Below are positions 26,724 through 37,231 of a DNA stretch of 54,292 nt, piece by piece. The DNA comes from Planctomycetales bacterium (GTDB lineage Bacteria; Planctomycetota; Planctomycetia; Pirellulales; Pirellulaceae). The number at the start of each line of letters is the position of its first letter. Within the stretch, counting starts at the first letter, position 1. Position numbers and translations under genes: made by a program. The stretch lies in assembly GCA_020426845.1 (NCBI GenBank), contig JAGQPF010000531.1:1-54292 (forward strand). The letters run 5' to 3'. Below the pieces are notes generated by a model. The model was not told the origin of the DNA. It saw only the letters and a list, made by a program, of their open reading frames with translations, and made no database searches.

Positions 26724-29180
26724 ATGCGTTTCATTTTCTTGATCGGTGCGTGTCTCTTCGGAGCGTCTGGGGCAGCGGCTGGTGCGGCAGAGCCGTTCGA
26801 CGCGTTTCTCAATCGGCACTGCGTGCGGTGTCACGGTCCGGACAAGGTGGAGCGGGATCTGCGGATCGACCGCCTGTCGCGAGATTTCAAGTCCACGGCG
26901 GATGCGCATTTGTGGGCCGAGATCGTCGAACGCATCAACGCCGGTGAGATGCCGCCCAAGGATGAGCCCCAGCCGACGGAAGACGAGATTGCCGACGTCA
27001 TCGACCAGCTTGACTCGCGAATTCGCGAGGGCCGCGCAGCGCGGATGGCAGCGCGACCTCCGGTGGCCCATTACCGGCTCAGCCGCCGGGAGTATCAGAA
27101 CACGGTTTACGACCTGTTGGGCGTCCGCTACGATCCGGCCAAGCCGGGCGAATTGAACGCCGATCCGCTCTGGCATGGCTTTGAACGCATCGGCTCGCAA
27201 TTGTCGCTCTCTCCGTCTCACGTCGAACGCTACTACCGGGCGGCCGAGACGGTGCTGGAACGCGCGTTCCCGAGCCAGCCGCTGGAGTCGCGCACCGTTC
27301 GTAGGACCGCGGCCGACATTCGCTACAACGGCGGCAAGCAACAGCAAGAATACCTCGACCGCTTCGGCATCAAGCGGCCGCTGCGTGCACTGATCTTCCC
27401 CGGCCGGCTCCAGCAGGCATTCCGTCCTCATTGGTTGGGTCGCACCGGTCCGGAGCACAGCGGGCTTTATCGTGCACGGATGCAGGTCAGCGGGATTCGG
27501 CCGCCGGGCGGACAGACGCCGCACCTGCGGATCGGTGCGGCCACGGATGAGGCCGCCAATGAAGGGCTGGTCGAATTGGATGTGCTCGCCACGGAGGATG
27601 AGCCCGAGATCGTTGAATTCGAAGTGTTTCTCGAGATGCCCGCTAGTCTCGATTTCAACGTGGTCGTCACCGACATCATTTCGCGCGACAAAGGCGGGCA
27701 CCATCGCAATATTCTCGGCGGCTCAAACTACATCTTCACGCACACCAGCGAGACCCAACTGCTCAATCCCACCGGGCCCAAGCTGTTTGATGAACAGGGG
27801 AACGGGATCTTTTCATGCGTGCTGCTGGATTGGATTGAGTGGGAAGGGCCGATCGAAAGCGATGCGGAGCGTGCGGCGCGAAGTGGCGTGTTCCCTCCGG
27901 AGGATGCGAAGCCGGACGAAGTTGCCCGCCATCTGCAAAGTTTTGCCGAGCGAGCCTGGCGTCGGCCAGTCCACCGAGCTGCCGACAACATCGGTGGCAG
28001 TGGCGACGAACTTGCGCCATATCTGAACGCCTACAACAACGAGCGCGCCGCGGGCGAGGACCTCGCGTCCGCTTATCGAGTCGCTTTGCTCGGTGTGCTG
28101 ACGTCGCGGAACTTCATGTATGTCGTCGAAGGCGAGCCGGCGCCGCGCGCGACGCTGACCGACTGGGAGCTCGCCTCGCGACTGTCGTACTTTCTCTGGA
28201 GCTCGATGCCGGATGAAAAGCTGTTTGCGGCCTCTCGCGAGAAACAACTGAACGCCGTTGGATTGACGGAGCAGGTGGATCGCATGTTGGCGGATCCGAA
28301 AATCGACCGTTTTGTCGGCGACTTCCCGCGACAGTGGCTGCAGCTGCATCGCCTCGGCATGTTTCCGCCGGACAGCAAGCTCTACCCGAACTACGACGTT
28401 TGGCTTGAAGCCAGCATGCGGGAGGAGGTGGTTCAGTATTTCCGCGAAGTGTTTGCCGACAACCTGCCGATCAGCGCGTTCCTGCAATCCGATTGGACGA
28501 TGGCGAATCCCAGGCTCTGCGAGTTTTACGGCCTGCCCGAGCCGAAACGCTCGGGGTTCCAACGCGTGTCGCTACGGCCGCAGGACCACCGTGGCGGGCT
28601 GCTGACCATGGGGGCGATTCTGGGGCTGACTTCGGACGGCACGCGGCATCGGCCCGTCCATCGCGGCGTCTGGCTGAGCGAGGCGATTTTCGGCCGCACC
28701 CCGCCTCCGCCTCCGGCCAACGTCGATCCCATCGAGCCGAATCCGCCGGACAGCCCGAAGGCGACGATTCGGCAAAAGCTGGCGGCACATGCGGAGAACG
28801 CGAGCTGCGCCGCCTGCCATCGCAAGATCGATCCACTCGGTCTGGCGTTCGATCAATTCGACGCGATTGGGCAGTGGCGCACTCGTGAGCGCGTCGAGAG
28901 CGGCACCGGCGATGACCCGATCGTGGACGCGAGCGGCGTGTTGCCCGACGGCCGCGCCTTCGCCGATGCCGAGCAGTTCAAGCAACTGCTGCTCGCAGAC
29001 CGAGACCCATTTCTTGAGGCGTTTGTCGAGCAACTTTGCACCTACGCCATGCGGCGCGTGCTGACGGTGGACGATCGCGAAGGCATTCGGGCCATCGTCA
29101 GTGAAGCCAAGCAGAAAGACTATCGCATGCGAGACATTGTCCGCGCTGTCGCGCTATCGGATCTAATGAAGAAACGTTGA
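26724..29180 (+). CDS. Planctomycete-type cytochrome c protein (DUF1587/DUF1592/DUF1588/DUF1585)
   Basis: 818 residues from ATG 26724 with a signal peptide ('[20 protein letters not shown]'). A single haem-binding CVRCHG motif lies at residues ~33-38, in the planctomycete cytochrome domain, with '[15 protein letters not shown]' after it. Then come '[18 protein letters not shown]' (DUF1587), a central DUF1595/DUF1592 region ('[17 protein letters not shown]'), '[19 protein letters not shown]' (DUF1588) and '[20 protein letters not shown]' (DUF1588/DUF1585). The second CxxCH is part of that C-terminal signature. These proteins are exported and paired with DUF1552 proteins, which is what follows at 29271. 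The reaction is unknown; electron transfer coupled to substrate oxidation is commonly assumed. Confidence 0.9.
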   Translation: MRFIFLIGACLFGASGAAAGAAEPFDAFLNRHCVRCHGPDKVERDLRIDRLSRDFKSTADAHLWAEIVERINAGEMPPKDEPQPTEDEIADVIDQLDSRIREGRAARMAARPPVAHYRLSRREYQNTVYDLLGVRYDPAKPGELNADPLWHGFERIGSQLSLSPSHVERYYRAAETVLERAFPSQPLESRTVRRTAADIRYNGGKQQQEYLDRFGIKRPLRALIFPGRLQQAFRPHWLGRTGPEHSGLYRARMQVSGIRPPGGQTPHLRIGAATDEAANEGLVELDVLATEDEPEIVEFEVFLEMPASLDFNVVVTDIISRDKGGHHRNILGGSNYIFTHTSETQLLNPTGPKLFDEQGNGIFSCVLLDWIEWEGPIESDAERAARSGVFPPEDAKPDEVARHLQSFAERAWRRPVHRAADNIGGSGDELAPYLNAYNNERAAGEDLASAYRVALLGVLTSRNFMYVVEGEPAPRATLTDWELASRLSYFLWSSMPDEKLFAASREKQLNAVGLTEQVDRMLADPKIDRFVGDFPRQWLQLHRLGMFPPDSKLYPNYDVWLEASMREEVVQYFREVFADNLPISAFLQSDWTMANPRLCEFYGLPEPKRSGFQRVSLRPQDHRGGLLTMGAILGLTSDGTRHRPVHRGVWLSEAIFGRTPPPPPANVDPIEPNPPDSPKATIRQKLAAHAENASCAACHRKIDPLGLAFDQFDAIGQWRTRERVESGTGDDPIVDASGVLPDGRAFADAEQFKQLLLADRDPFLEAFVEQLCTYAMRRVLTVDDREGIRAIVSEAKQKDYRMRDIVRAVALSDLMKKR

Positions 29181-29270
29181 GAATTGGATCCACGCGCTGT
29201 TTCGTGTGTGACCGACCTCTGACATTCCGACCTCTGACAACTCCGTCACTCTGACCGGGAAACTTGCTGT

Positions 29271-30620
29271 ATGACACAATCCTGGCTGATCGATCGACGC
29301 TATACCCTCCGCGGGCTCGGCAGCTTGATTGCCCTGCCGCTGCTCAACTGCATGCGACCCGCCGGCGCGGCGGAGTCGTCCGGCCCGACTCCACGCAGCG
29401 CATTCATTTACCTGCCCAACGGCGTCAATACGCTCGACTACCAGATCACCACACAGGGCGAGCAGTACGAGTTCTCGCGGTCGCTCAAGCCGCTGGAGAA
29501 ACATCGCCGCGCCGTCACGCCGATCAGCGGTTTGCACCATCCCGGAGGGCTGGGACATCATCACAACTGCCAAAAAATCTGGCTGACCGGCGGGCAACTG
29601 GGGCCATCGGACCGCAACACCATTTCGGTCGACCAGCGGATGGCCGAAGTGACGTCGTCGCAGACTCGCTTCCACTCGCTCGAGATCGCCAACAAGGGCG
29701 AGTCGCTGGCTTGGACGGCGGACGGAATCCGGCTGCCCGGCATGAGTCGCTGCAGCGAGATTTTTGCGCACCTCTTTGAAGAGCCCAAGAACGGCACGGC
29801 GGCCGAGCGGCGAGCGCTTCGTCGCAAAGGCAGCGTGTTGGACGCGAACCTCGAGGAAGTTCGCTCGCTTGAGCGCAAGATGGGCGCCGAGGACAAAGGG
29901 CGGCTGAACCAGTACCTCACCGCCGTGCGCGAGACCGAGATTCGCACGCGCCAAGCCGACGCCTGGCTCGATGTGCCTCGACCGGCAATCTCTGCCGCGG
30001 ATCGTCAACGTGGCAATCGCGATGTCCCACAGACGCGCGCGGGTGATTACTTTCGCACCGTCTACGACCTCATAGTGCTCGCCTTTCAAACCGACGCCAC
30101 GCGGGTCGTCACGTTCAGCAGCGGCCTCGAAGGCCAAGGGCTGGCGATTCCCGAGTTGGGCATCGCGCAATCCCGTCATGAACTGAGTCACCACAACGGC
30201 GATCCGGGCCACATGGAGAAGCTGTCCCTGAGCGACACGTTCAACGTTGAGCAGTTCGCCTATTTTCTGACGCGACTGTCGGAGACGCCCGACGGAAACG
30301 GCCAGCCGCTGCTCGATTCCACCATGGCCCTGTTTGGCAGCGGGATGGCGTACGGGCATAGCCACGGAAACGCCAACCTGCCGCTCGTGCTGGCCGGCGG
30401 GGCCGCCTGCGGACTCAAGCACGGCCGCCATCTCGACTTCAATCAGGGGCACTTTGACGGCTACCGGCTGGAAGATCCCGGTCAGCACTATCGCCTTTGC
30501 AGCCGTCCCGCCAACACGTCGGCACACATGAGCAATCTGCTGCTGATGATGGCGAGAAAGATGGGCGTCGACGCGGAGCGGTTTGGCGATAGCAACGCTG
30601 AATTCAGCTTGGAAGGTTAG
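29271..30620 (+). CDS. DUF1552 exported protein
   Basis: 449 residues from ATG 29271. The N-terminus '[20 protein letters not shown]' then ALPLLNCM is Tat-like and ends at '[10 protein letters not shown]'. '[20 protein letters not shown]', '[20 protein letters not shown]', '[20 protein letters not shown]', '[20 protein letters not shown]' and '[20 protein letters not shown]' are the DUF1552 landmarks. It lies 90 bases after the DUF1592-type cytochrome gene, the usual pairing. The family resembles DUF1501 in the phosphatase-like fold, so the pair probably acts on an exported substrate, not identified. Confidence 0.88.
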   Translation: MTQSWLIDRRYTLRGLGSLIALPLLNCMRPAGAAESSGPTPRSAFIYLPNGVNTLDYQITTQGEQYEFSRSLKPLEKHRRAVTPISGLHHPGGLGHHHNCQKIWLTGGQLGPSDRNTISVDQRMAEVTSSQTRFHSLEIANKGESLAWTADGIRLPGMSRCSEIFAHLFEEPKNGTAAERRALRRKGSVLDANLEEVRSLERKMGAEDKGRLNQYLTAVRETEIRTRQADAWLDVPRPAISAADRQRGNRDVPQTRAGDYFRTVYDLIVLAFQTDATRVVTFSSGLEGQGLAIPELGIAQSRHELSHHNGDPGHMEKLSLSDTFNVEQFAYFLTRLSETPDGNGQPLLDSTMALFGSGMAYGHSHGNANLPLVLAGGAACGLKHGRHLDFNQGHFDGYRLEDPGQHYRLCSRPANTSAHMSNLLLMMARKMGVDAERFGDSNAEFSLEG

Positions 30621-30634
30621 CGGACAGGACGTAG

Positions 30635-30750
30635 CACAGGCTGCCAGCCTGTGATGGTTGTGGTATTGGCCGCAGGTTGCAGGCTGGCAGCCTGCACTAC
30701 GATGGTTGTGGTTTTGGACGCAGGCTGCAGGCTGGCAGCCTGCACTACGA
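30635..30750. repeat. Palindromic intergenic repeats (three units)
   Basis: Imperfect copies of GCAGGCTGGCAGCCTGC, each followed by CACTACGA or a variant and TGGTTGTGGT, at 30635-30653 (variant), 30679-30702 and 30727-30750. A degenerate relative lies near 26580-26610. They resemble REP-type palindromes and could form stems in the transcript between the DUF1552 gene and the next gene. Confidence 0.75.
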
Positions 30751-30768
30751 CAGAGGAAGGCGAGGGCG

Positions 30769-31980
30769 ATGATACGGGAAATGCTAGGGCGTGCGATTTC
30801 GCTATGCGGTTTGCTGGCACTGCAGGCTGTGTTGGGAACCGAGCTTAACGCCGCCGAGCCGTATCGGCCCAAGCCGGGCGAATTCCCGGCGTCGGGGGCG
30901 GCCAAGTCCTATCGTGGCGAGCTGGTGTTTGTCGACCATGTGAATCGGCGCGGCAGTTTGCGTTTGCACGTGGACGGGCACTTTCACGAGGGCCGGCTGC
31001 ATCACTTTGCCATGTTGCCCTACGGCATGATTCGCTATCGCGGCGCTCCCGCGGAGCTGCGGGACATTCCTCTCGGCACGATCCTCTATGGCAGGTTCTA
31101 TCTGCCACCCGATCCGGAGACGTCCGCCGTGCCCATCGTCAATGGCAAGGATGTGACAGCTCCGGCCGAGAACCACGCGATACTGCTTGAGGACGGCCCG
31201 AGCCTCTGTCTCCGGGAGGGCAAGGCGTGGAAGCTGCGCGAGGTGGAGTTCAACGGCTCCGAGGGGCAACTGGTCGCGAGTCTGGAGCGAAAGGAAGGCG
31301 GTGAAGGATTGGGCGGCGAGCACACGCTGACCATCGATGGCTCCACTCGCGTCTGGCGCGGCCGCGAACTGCTGGGGCCCGCGGATCTTGTGGCGGACGG
31401 CACATGGCCGGCGTCGGGCAAGCAGGCGCTGGAGGATCGCCCCGTGCAGCTATCGCTCACTTGGCATCCTCGCTATCTCTATCAGCAGTTTCACGTCTCT
31501 GATGTCTGGTTGGACGAAACGGCCACCCGGGTTGCCATCGAGCGGCAACGGCAGCGGCACATTCGGCACATCCGCACTCGCTGGATGCCGGCCCGCGTGG
31601 ACGCGATCGAGTATGGAAAGTTCGGTCGCGCCACGATCACGACGACTCTGTTCGGCGGCATGGACGAAGCGCTGTATGCCGATTTCCGGCCGGATATCGG
31701 CGGCAAAATGGCGGCGGCCGAAAACACCTTGCGAACCTGGTGGCCGGACCACGATGGCATGGACGGTCGCATCGTCTCGGTCACCAGGGACGAGCAGCCC
31801 GTCGCCGGCAGCAGCGGCATTCGTGTGCAGTTCGATGTGCCGCTGATCTTGGAAGGCTTCCGGCCGGGACGTACGGTGCGGATTCGCCCTCAGAATTGGC
31901 CCAACGTCAAGCCGCCTGTGGAGGAGTGTGTTCGCACGTTCGAAGACCGCTGGCCAAGCCCGGATCTGTTTCGGCAGTGA
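30769..31980 (+). CDS. Exported conserved hypothetical protein
   Basis: 403 residues from ATG 30769 (AGAGGAAGGCGAGGG just upstream). A signal peptide '[20 protein letters not shown]' then [11 protein letters not shown] is followed by a mostly beta-strand protein: '[20 protein letters not shown]', '[20 protein letters not shown]', '[20 protein letters not shown]', '[20 protein letters not shown]'. No named domain is recognised. It lies 3' of the cytochrome and DUF1552 genes after the palindromic repeats and may be part of the same exported pathway. Confidence 0.75.
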   Translation: MIREMLGRAISLCGLLALQAVLGTELNAAEPYRPKPGEFPASGAAKSYRGELVFVDHVNRRGSLRLHVDGHFHEGRLHHFAMLPYGMIRYRGAPAELRDIPLGTILYGRFYLPPDPETSAVPIVNGKDVTAPAENHAILLEDGPSLCLREGKAWKLREVEFNGSEGQLVASLERKEGGEGLGGEHTLTIDGSTRVWRGRELLGPADLVADGTWPASGKQALEDRPVQLSLTWHPRYLYQQFHVSDVWLDETATRVAIERQRQRHIRHIRTRWMPARVDAIEYGKFGRATITTTLFGGMDEALYADFRPDIGGKMAAAENTLRTWWPDHDGMDGRIVSVTRDEQPVAGSSGIRVQFDVPLILEGFRPGRTVRIRPQNWPNVKPPVEECVRTFEDRWPSPDLFRQ

Positions 31981-32043
31981 GCACAAAGGGTCCACGTGCA
32001 GGACGCGCGAGAGGCGTCGCGAGCTACGTCGATCGACGTTTTC

Positions 32044-32538
32044 TCACTCTGCCGCGTCCGGAGTGCCCTCGGCCATCGCATAGAGCGGGGCCATGGCCTG
32101 CTCGACCATCACTCGTGGCGAGGCAGCAACGCGGTAGAAGTTGTGTTTCCCGCTGCGCCTCATCTTGATGACATTGGCGCCTTTGAGCAGTGCAAGGTGG
32201 TGGCTGACCGCGGGCTGCGTCTGTCCGAGTCGCTGGCAGAGGCTCTGGACATTCGACTCGCCGGTCTCCAGCAGCAGGGCGATGATGCGGATTCGCGTTT
32301 CATCGGCGAACAGCTTGAGCAGCCCGACCGCGCTGGCGCATTGGCCTTCGGTCAACGGCAGCGCGGGGCTGTCATTCTGTGCGAAGGTCTCGGTGGGTTG
32401 ATCGCGCTCGGGTTGGGGCGCCGGGCGCGGCGCGGATTGTGGCGGGGCGAGGCCTTCGGTTGCTTTGGCTGGGATCGTTCGATCGCGATCCGGCGAGTGC
32501 GCAGCGAGGGCCTTACCTTGTGGCTTAACTGTGACCAT
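32044..32538 (-). CDS. ArsR-family transcriptional regulator
   Basis: The C-terminal ~95 residues are a winged-helix ArsR domain: 'AVGLLKLFADETRIRIIALL', 'SNVQSLCQRLGQTQPAVSHH', 'LALLKGANVIKMRRSGKHNF'. No metal-binding CxC motif of the classical type was seen. The N-terminal ~65 residues are Pro/Gln-rich and probably disordered. I chose ATG 32538; the frame also allows an ATG at 32616 with a GGAG 15 bases upstream, so the start is uncertain. It is convergent with the preceding gene and divergent from the oppA gene, about 640 bases away, so it may or may not control the transporter. Confidence 0.8.
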   Translation of the reverse strand: MVTVKPQGKALAAHSPDRDRTIPAKATEGLAPPQSAPRPAPQPERDQPTETFAQNDSPALPLTEGQCASAVGLLKLFADETRIRIIALLLETGESNVQSLCQRLGQTQPAVSHHLALLKGANVIKMRRSGKHNFYRVAASPRVMVEQAMAPLYAMAEGTPDAAE

Positions 32539-32855
32539 GGGATTACCACATTTGGAGGTCGCGAGGGGCTTGTCCAGCGCGCTGAGCGAGCAGGCCGTTT
32601 CCGTCCGGCCGAACATCCGCTGGCGTTGGGGCTCTCCGCAACCGGTTAAAAAGTTGTTCCGATTGCCAATTGGGTGTCGTTCAACTTGCGTTTAGCCTGA
32701 CGAGAACGTGTCGTAGAGAAGAGCAGCATTGGGGTCGCTCGACCGCCATTGATCGTTGCCGGATACCTCCGATTCGGCGCGAATTGAATGGCCAAAATGA
32801 GCTTCCCCATCCCCGCGTCGCGTGAATGTGCCGGGGCGCTGTCGTTTAGTCGCCG

Positions 32856-32888
32856 CAGCGATTGACCAGCGATTGACCAGCGATTGAC
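32856..32888. repeat. Three tandem copies of CAGCGATTGAC
   Basis: Exact 11-bp copies at 32856-32866, 32867-32877 and 32878-32888. Spacing close to one helical turn means a protein could bind the same face of DNA at each copy, but no other evidence is visible. Confidence 0.75.
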
Positions 32889-33118
32889 GAGACTTGGGAG
32901 TACACGGACATCGTAGGCCGCACTCTTTTGCGAGCCGCTTTCCTCCCCAGAACAGGGATGAAAAAACATGGGACGGCTCATTTCGTGTATTCTAACGTCG
33001 CCGTAGAAACTGAGAATGGCTGCTAGCAGTGGCAAATCGAAACGGAACCGGCCCGGCCAGTCGTTGCTCGCCCTTTCCCGCCCTCAGGGCCCGGCAAGGG
33101 CAGAGCGGCCGCCCCAAA

Positions 33119-33150
33119 GTTAAAGTTTTCTTTATTATATAATTTTTGTC
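33119..33150 (+). promoter_or_regulatory. Probable promoter of the opp operon
   Basis: An AT-rich island in GC-rich DNA with TATAAT at 33138-33143, about 40 bases before the oppA start. No consensus -35 hexamer at the ideal distance was seen. Confidence 0.45.
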
Positions 33151-33180
33151 CATTCTGGTGTGTTTTCACCGGTACTTGCC

Positions 33181-35160
33181 ATGCATGTTCGTTTGATCCG
33201 ACGGCGAGCCCGCGACTCACGCGCCTCGTTTATGGGCGCTGCTCTGGTGAACGCCGCATTGCTGATGCTCGCAACGGGCTGCAAGCCGCCGCATCCCGAC
33301 TACTTCGGCACCGTGAAGCCTCGTCACCCGCCCAATGAGTTGTGGGTCAACAACGGCGGCGAACCCGAGTGGATCGACCCCGGAAAATGTTCGGACAGCA
33401 ATGGCGGCGAGGTGATCTTCAACACCTTCGCGGGCTTGGTGGAGGCGCATCCCAAGACGTTGGCGCCGATGCCCGCGCTGGCGACCCACTGGGAGGTGTC
33501 TGACGACCAAGCGACGTACACCTTCCACCTGCGGAAGTCGAACTGGTCCGACGGCACGCCGCTCACCGCTCATGACTTCGTCTATTCCTTCCGTCGTTTG
33601 CTCGACTACAAGACGGCCTCGAAGTACGCCACCAACGGCTACATCTTTAAGAACGGCGAGATGGCCAGCTTGCGCGCCATCCTGGTGCGCGGGCTGCCGG
33701 CCGGCGCGACGGAGGAGCAGGTCCGCGCCTGGGCGGCCGAGGTGATGCCCGTTCGCCGTGTAAGCTTGGAGGGCGAGGCCGCTACGCTGTTTGTGCTCTC
33801 CCAAGGAGAAGACGAGGAGGAAGAGCAGTCGCCATCCACGGGTCTCGGGCTGGTCGATCGAGACGCGATTGTGGCGGAGTTGAGCAAGCGCCCTTTCGGC
33901 GCCGACAAAGTGCCCTTGCAAGTGGAAGTGGCCACGCTGGAGATGATCGGAGCGCGAGCGCTCGACGATCACACGTTGGAGATCGAATTGGAGAATCCGA
34001 TCCCCTACTTCCTGAGCTTCATGACGTTCTACTCGTTTATGCCCGTGCCGCGGCACGTCATCGAGCGGCTTGAGCAGGAGGGGCTCAATCCCGATCTGTG
34101 GACTCGCGCCGAGAACATCGTCTGCAACGGCCCGTTTCGGTTGGTGCAGTGGAAATTTCGGCAGTACATGGAGTTTGCCCGCAACCCGGAGTACTGGGAC
34201 GCCGAGCACGTCAAGCTCGAACGCATTCGCGCGTTGATGGTCGAGAGTTATGTGACGGGGCTCAATATGTATAACGCCGGCGACATCGATTGGACCGGCG
34301 GACAGACGGGGCTGCCGTCGGAGTTCATGGACCACTTGAAGAAGTACCGCGACTTTCACCAGTTTCCGGAGATATCGGTCTACTTCTACTGGCTCAACAC
34401 CAAGCGCGCTCCGCTGGACAATCCAAAGCTGCGGCGGGCGATGAGCTTGGCCCTGAACCGCAAGACGTTGGTGGAGCGTGTTACCCGAGCGAACCAGATC
34501 CCGACGCAGGACCTGGTGCCTGACGGCTTGGCGGGATATGAGGGGCTAAAGCGGCCGATTTACGATCCCGACGCCGCGCGAGCTTTGCTGAAGGAAGCGG
34601 GCTACGCCAGCGGCGCGGACGTCCCGGAAATAACGCTCTCCTACAACACGTCCGAGACCCACAAGCAGGTGGCTGAGGCCGTCCAGCAGATGTGGAAGAA
34701 GGAGCTGGGGTTGCGCGTGGTCTTGGAGAATCAAGAGTGGAAGACGTATCTGAGTCGCATGGCGATGATGGACTTTCAGATCGCGCGAATGGGCTGGGTC
34801 GGCGACTATGCCGATCCCTACACTTTTCTCGAACTGCTGACCACCGATTGCGGGAACAATCACTCGAATTGGTCGAACCCCGAGTACGACCGACTGCTGA
34901 AGGAAGCGAATCGCCAAGCAAATGACAAAGACAAACGCTTGCAGCTAATGCGCGAGGCCGAGGCGCTTGCCATGGAAGAGCAGCCGATCATCCCGTTCTA
35001 TATCTACACTCGCTCGCAAATGGTGAAGCCCTACGTGCGAGGCATCTGGGAAAACTACCAGGACCGCCACCCCTGGAAGTACGTGTGGATCGACGATGCC
35101 TACTATCAAGGCGTTCCCGAGCAGCGCAGCGATGATCCGCCCCCGCCCGAGCCGAACTGA
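33181..35160 (+). CDS. oppA: Peptide ABC transporter substrate-binding lipoprotein (OppA-like)
   Basis: 659 residues from ATG 33181; a GTG at 33160 and an ATG at 33232 are alternatives. The lipobox 'LLMLATGCKPP' anchors the mature protein. SBP family 5 signatures: 'GEVIFNTFAGLVE', 'FHLRKSNWSDGTPLTAHDFV', 'CNGPFRLVQWKFRQYMEFAR', 'LRRAMSLALNRKTLVERV'. The protein captures peptides and delivers them to OppBC. It is longer than usual (about 540 residues) because of an insertion at residues ~164-235 ('LRAILVRGLPAGATEEQVRA' to 'GEDEEEEQSPS') that resembles an RRM-like fold and ends in an acidic linker. First gene of the opp operon. Confidence 0.88.
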   Translation: MHVRLIRRRARDSRASFMGAALVNAALLMLATGCKPPHPDYFGTVKPRHPPNELWVNNGGEPEWIDPGKCSDSNGGEVIFNTFAGLVEAHPKTLAPMPALATHWEVSDDQATYTFHLRKSNWSDGTPLTAHDFVYSFRRLLDYKTASKYATNGYIFKNGEMASLRAILVRGLPAGATEEQVRAWAAEVMPVRRVSLEGEAATLFVLSQGEDEEEEQSPSTGLGLVDRDAIVAELSKRPFGADKVPLQVEVATLEMIGARALDDHTLEIELENPIPYFLSFMTFYSFMPVPRHVIERLEQEGLNPDLWTRAENIVCNGPFRLVQWKFRQYMEFARNPEYWDAEHVKLERIRALMVESYVTGLNMYNAGDIDWTGGQTGLPSEFMDHLKKYRDFHQFPEISVYFYWLNTKRAPLDNPKLRRAMSLALNRKTLVERVTRANQIPTQDLVPDGLAGYEGLKRPIYDPDAARALLKEAGYASGADVPEITLSYNTSETHKQVAEAVQQMWKKELGLRVVLENQEWKTYLSRMAMMDFQIARMGWVGDYADPYTFLELLTTDCGNNHSNWSNPEYDRLLKEANRQANDKDKRLQLMREAEALAMEEQPIIPFYIYTRSQMVKPYVRGIWENYQDRHPWKYVWIDDAYYQGVPEQRSDDPPPPEPN

Positions 35161-35246
35161 TCGGCACGCGCCCATTTGATTGGGTGCGTGCACTGCTCGA
35201 GCGCGTTCCAACTTTTCAATCCATTCGCGTGTCGGAGACCGCTGCT

Positions 35247-36164
35247 GTGCTCTGGTTTATCGTTCGCCGCTTGTTGGAGCTGATACCGACGCTGTTGCTG
35301 ATCCTGATCGGCTCGTTTGCCTTGATGCGATTTGCGCCTGGCTCGCCATTCGACACCGAGCGAGAAATTCCCCCGGAAGTCCGCGCAGAACTGAACGCCA
35401 AGTACGGCTTCGACAAGCCGTGGCCCGTGCAATTCGCCACGTACCTCGGCAACTTGATGCATTTCGACTTTGGCTTGTCGACAAAGTATCCGCAGCGCAC
35501 GGTCACCGAGATCATCTGGGCGGGCTTCCCGGTGACGCTGGCTCTGGCCGGCGTGGCGATCACTTGGTCGCTCGCATTGGGGATCTCGGCTGGCGTGATC
35601 GGCGCCATTCGGCAAAACACCGTTTGGGACTATGCGGCCATGTCGCTGGCGATGATCGGCATCAGCATTCCCAGCTTCGTCTTGGGGCCGCTGTTGGCGC
35701 TTGTTTTTGCCTTGAAGTTACACTGGCTGCCCGCGGCTGGCTGGGGCACCATTTGGCATGTGATCTTGCCCGGCATCACGTTGGGCACCATCTACGCCGC
35801 CTACATTGCTCGGCTGACACGCAGCGGCATGCTCGAGGTGTCGCGGATGGACTTTATTCGCACGGCGCGCGCGAAAGGCTTGCGCGAGCGGCTGATTGTC
35901 TGGCGTCATATGCTCAAGGGCGGCTTGCTGCCAGTCGTCTCGTTCCTGGGGCCGGCAATCGCCAACATGCTCGTCGGCAGCCTGGTGGTGGAACGCATCT
36001 TCAATACGCCCGGCATCGGTCCCTACTTCGTCGATGCCGCGTTAAACCGCGACTACTTTCTGGTGATGGGCGTGGTCGTGATTTATGCGGTGTTTCTGCT
36101 GTTGATGAATCTTGTCGTGGACATCGCCTACGCGTTTCTCGACCCTCGCATCCGCTACGAGTAA
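35247..36164 (+). CDS. oppB: Peptide ABC transporter permease (OppB-like)
   Basis: 305 residues from GTG 35247, chosen because the sequence then starts 'LWFIVRRLLELIPTLLLILI', the usual OppB N-terminus, with GGAG nine bases upstream; a GTG at 35184 would add a non-family extension. Six membrane spans are visible. The EAA-type cytoplasmic loop is 'RMDFIRTARAKGLRERLIVW'. With OppC it forms the channel through the inner membrane. It follows oppA by 86 bases. Confidence 0.88.
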   Translation: MLWFIVRRLLELIPTLLLILIGSFALMRFAPGSPFDTEREIPPEVRAELNAKYGFDKPWPVQFATYLGNLMHFDFGLSTKYPQRTVTEIIWAGFPVTLALAGVAITWSLALGISAGVIGAIRQNTVWDYAAMSLAMIGISIPSFVLGPLLALVFALKLHWLPAAGWGTIWHVILPGITLGTIYAAYIARLTRSGMLEVSRMDFIRTARAKGLRERLIVWRHMLKGGLLPVVSFLGPAIANMLVGSLVVERIFNTPGIGPYFVDAALNRDYFLVMGVVVIYAVFLLLMNLVVDIAYAFLDPRIRYE

Positions 36165-36235
36165 GGCGACGGTCGCACGTGACGACACGGCCCTTCGCGC
36201 CTCGATGCACCTGAAACAAATACTGAGATCTACGA

Positions 36236-37147
36236 ATGTCCTCCCAACCATCTCCGCCGTCAGGCAAGCTGGACAATGCGGGCTTGATTGTCGGCACGTC
36301 GCTCTGGCAGGACGCCTGGCGGCGACTCAAGCGGAATCGCATGGCCGTGACCTGCGCTGTGATCGTGGGGGTGCTGGTCGTGGCCTGCATGTGCGGACCG
36401 CTGGTGATCAAGCTGACGTGGGGCTATGACTACGAGGACCAGAACTTGGATTACGGCCCGCGACCGCCGTCGTGGGAGCATTGGTTCGGCACGGACTACT
36501 ATGGGCGAGACTTGCTGACTCGAGTGCTGTATGGGGGGCAGGTTAGCTTGACCGTCGGATTCTGCGCGGCCTTGGTGGCGGCCACCATTGGCACCACCTA
36601 CGGCGCCTTCTCGGGGTATTACGGCGGCCGTGTGGACTCGTTCATGATGCGGGCCGTCGACATCCTGTATGCATTGCCCTACATGTTTTTGGTCATCATC
36701 CTGGTGACGATCTTCGGCAAGAACCTGTTTCTGGTGTTTGTCGCGCTGGGCGCCGTGAGTTGGCTGATGACGGCGCGGATTGTCCGCGGCCAAGTGCTCA
36801 GCTTGCGCCAGCGCGACTTCGTGATGGCGGCCAGGAGCGTCGGGGCAAGCGGGATGGACATCGTGTTTCGGCATCTGATCCCCAACACGCTCGGGCCGAT
36901 CATTGTCTACTTCACGCTGACCGTGCCCTCCATGATCTTGCAGGAGGCGTTCTTGTCCTTTCTGGGACTGGGCGTGCAGGCGCCTCGCCCCAGCCTGGGC
37001 GCGTTGATCAACGACGGCGCCAACCAGATGATCGTGTACTGGTGGACCTTGGTTTTCCCGGGCACGGTGATGGCGGTGATGCTGTTTTCACTAAATTTTT
37101 TCGGCGATGGCTTGCGTGACGCGCTCGACCCACAGATGGAGCACTAA
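36236..37147 (+). CDS. oppC: Peptide ABC transporter permease (OppC-like)
   Basis: 303 residues from ATG 36236. 'SLWQDAWRRLKRNRMAVTCA' leads into the first span, then 'HWFGTDYYGRDLLTRVLYGG' and 'RAVDILYALPYMFLVIILV', the OppC/DppC landmarks. The EAA-type loop is 'RQRDFVMAARSVGASGMDIV'. Extra residues ~60-75 ('WGYDYEDQNLDYGPRPPSWE') precede the 'GTD' motif as in relatives. Partner of OppB. Confidence 0.9.
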   Translation: MSSQPSPPSGKLDNAGLIVGTSLWQDAWRRLKRNRMAVTCAVIVGVLVVACMCGPLVIKLTWGYDYEDQNLDYGPRPPSWEHWFGTDYYGRDLLTRVLYGGQVSLTVGFCAALVAATIGTTYGAFSGYYGGRVDSFMMRAVDILYALPYMFLVIILVTIFGKNLFLVFVALGAVSWLMTARIVRGQVLSLRQRDFVMAARSVGASGMDIVFRHLIPNTLGPIIVYFTLTVPSMILQEAFLSFLGLGVQAPRPSLGALINDGANQMIVYWWTLVFPGTVMAVMLFSLNFFGDGLRDALDPQMEH

Positions 37148-37231
37148 TGGACCGTCAATCTTGCCTTTCGTTGTCGCGAGTTGGGGTCGATGTCTGCCCC
37201 GTCGTTTTCATCTTGACGGAGAACTAGCTGC

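Larger units (their letters stand above)
32539..33180. other. Intergenic region between the ArsR gene and oppA
   Basis: About 640 bases. A minus-strand frame at 32646-33035 (129 codons) has no recognisable protein. The region contains an 11-bp tandem repeat (32856-32888) and, just upstream of oppA, a sharply AT-rich stretch (33119-33150) unlike the surrounding GC-rich DNA. Confidence 0.5.

Noticed and set aside
26538-27704. Minus-strand ORF (388 codons)
   Set aside because: Antisense to the cytochrome c protein with the CVRCHG motif.
29163-30905. Long minus-strand ORF (580 codons)
   Set aside because: Antisense to the clear DUF1552 gene; a GC-rich shadow frame with low-complexity composition.
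32646-33035. Minus-strand ORF (129 codons) before oppA
   Set aside because: No recognisable protein and no ribosome binding site; it runs through the 11-bp tandem repeats.
33217-34359. Minus-strand ORF (380 codons)
   Set aside because: Antisense to oppA, which has full family motifs.
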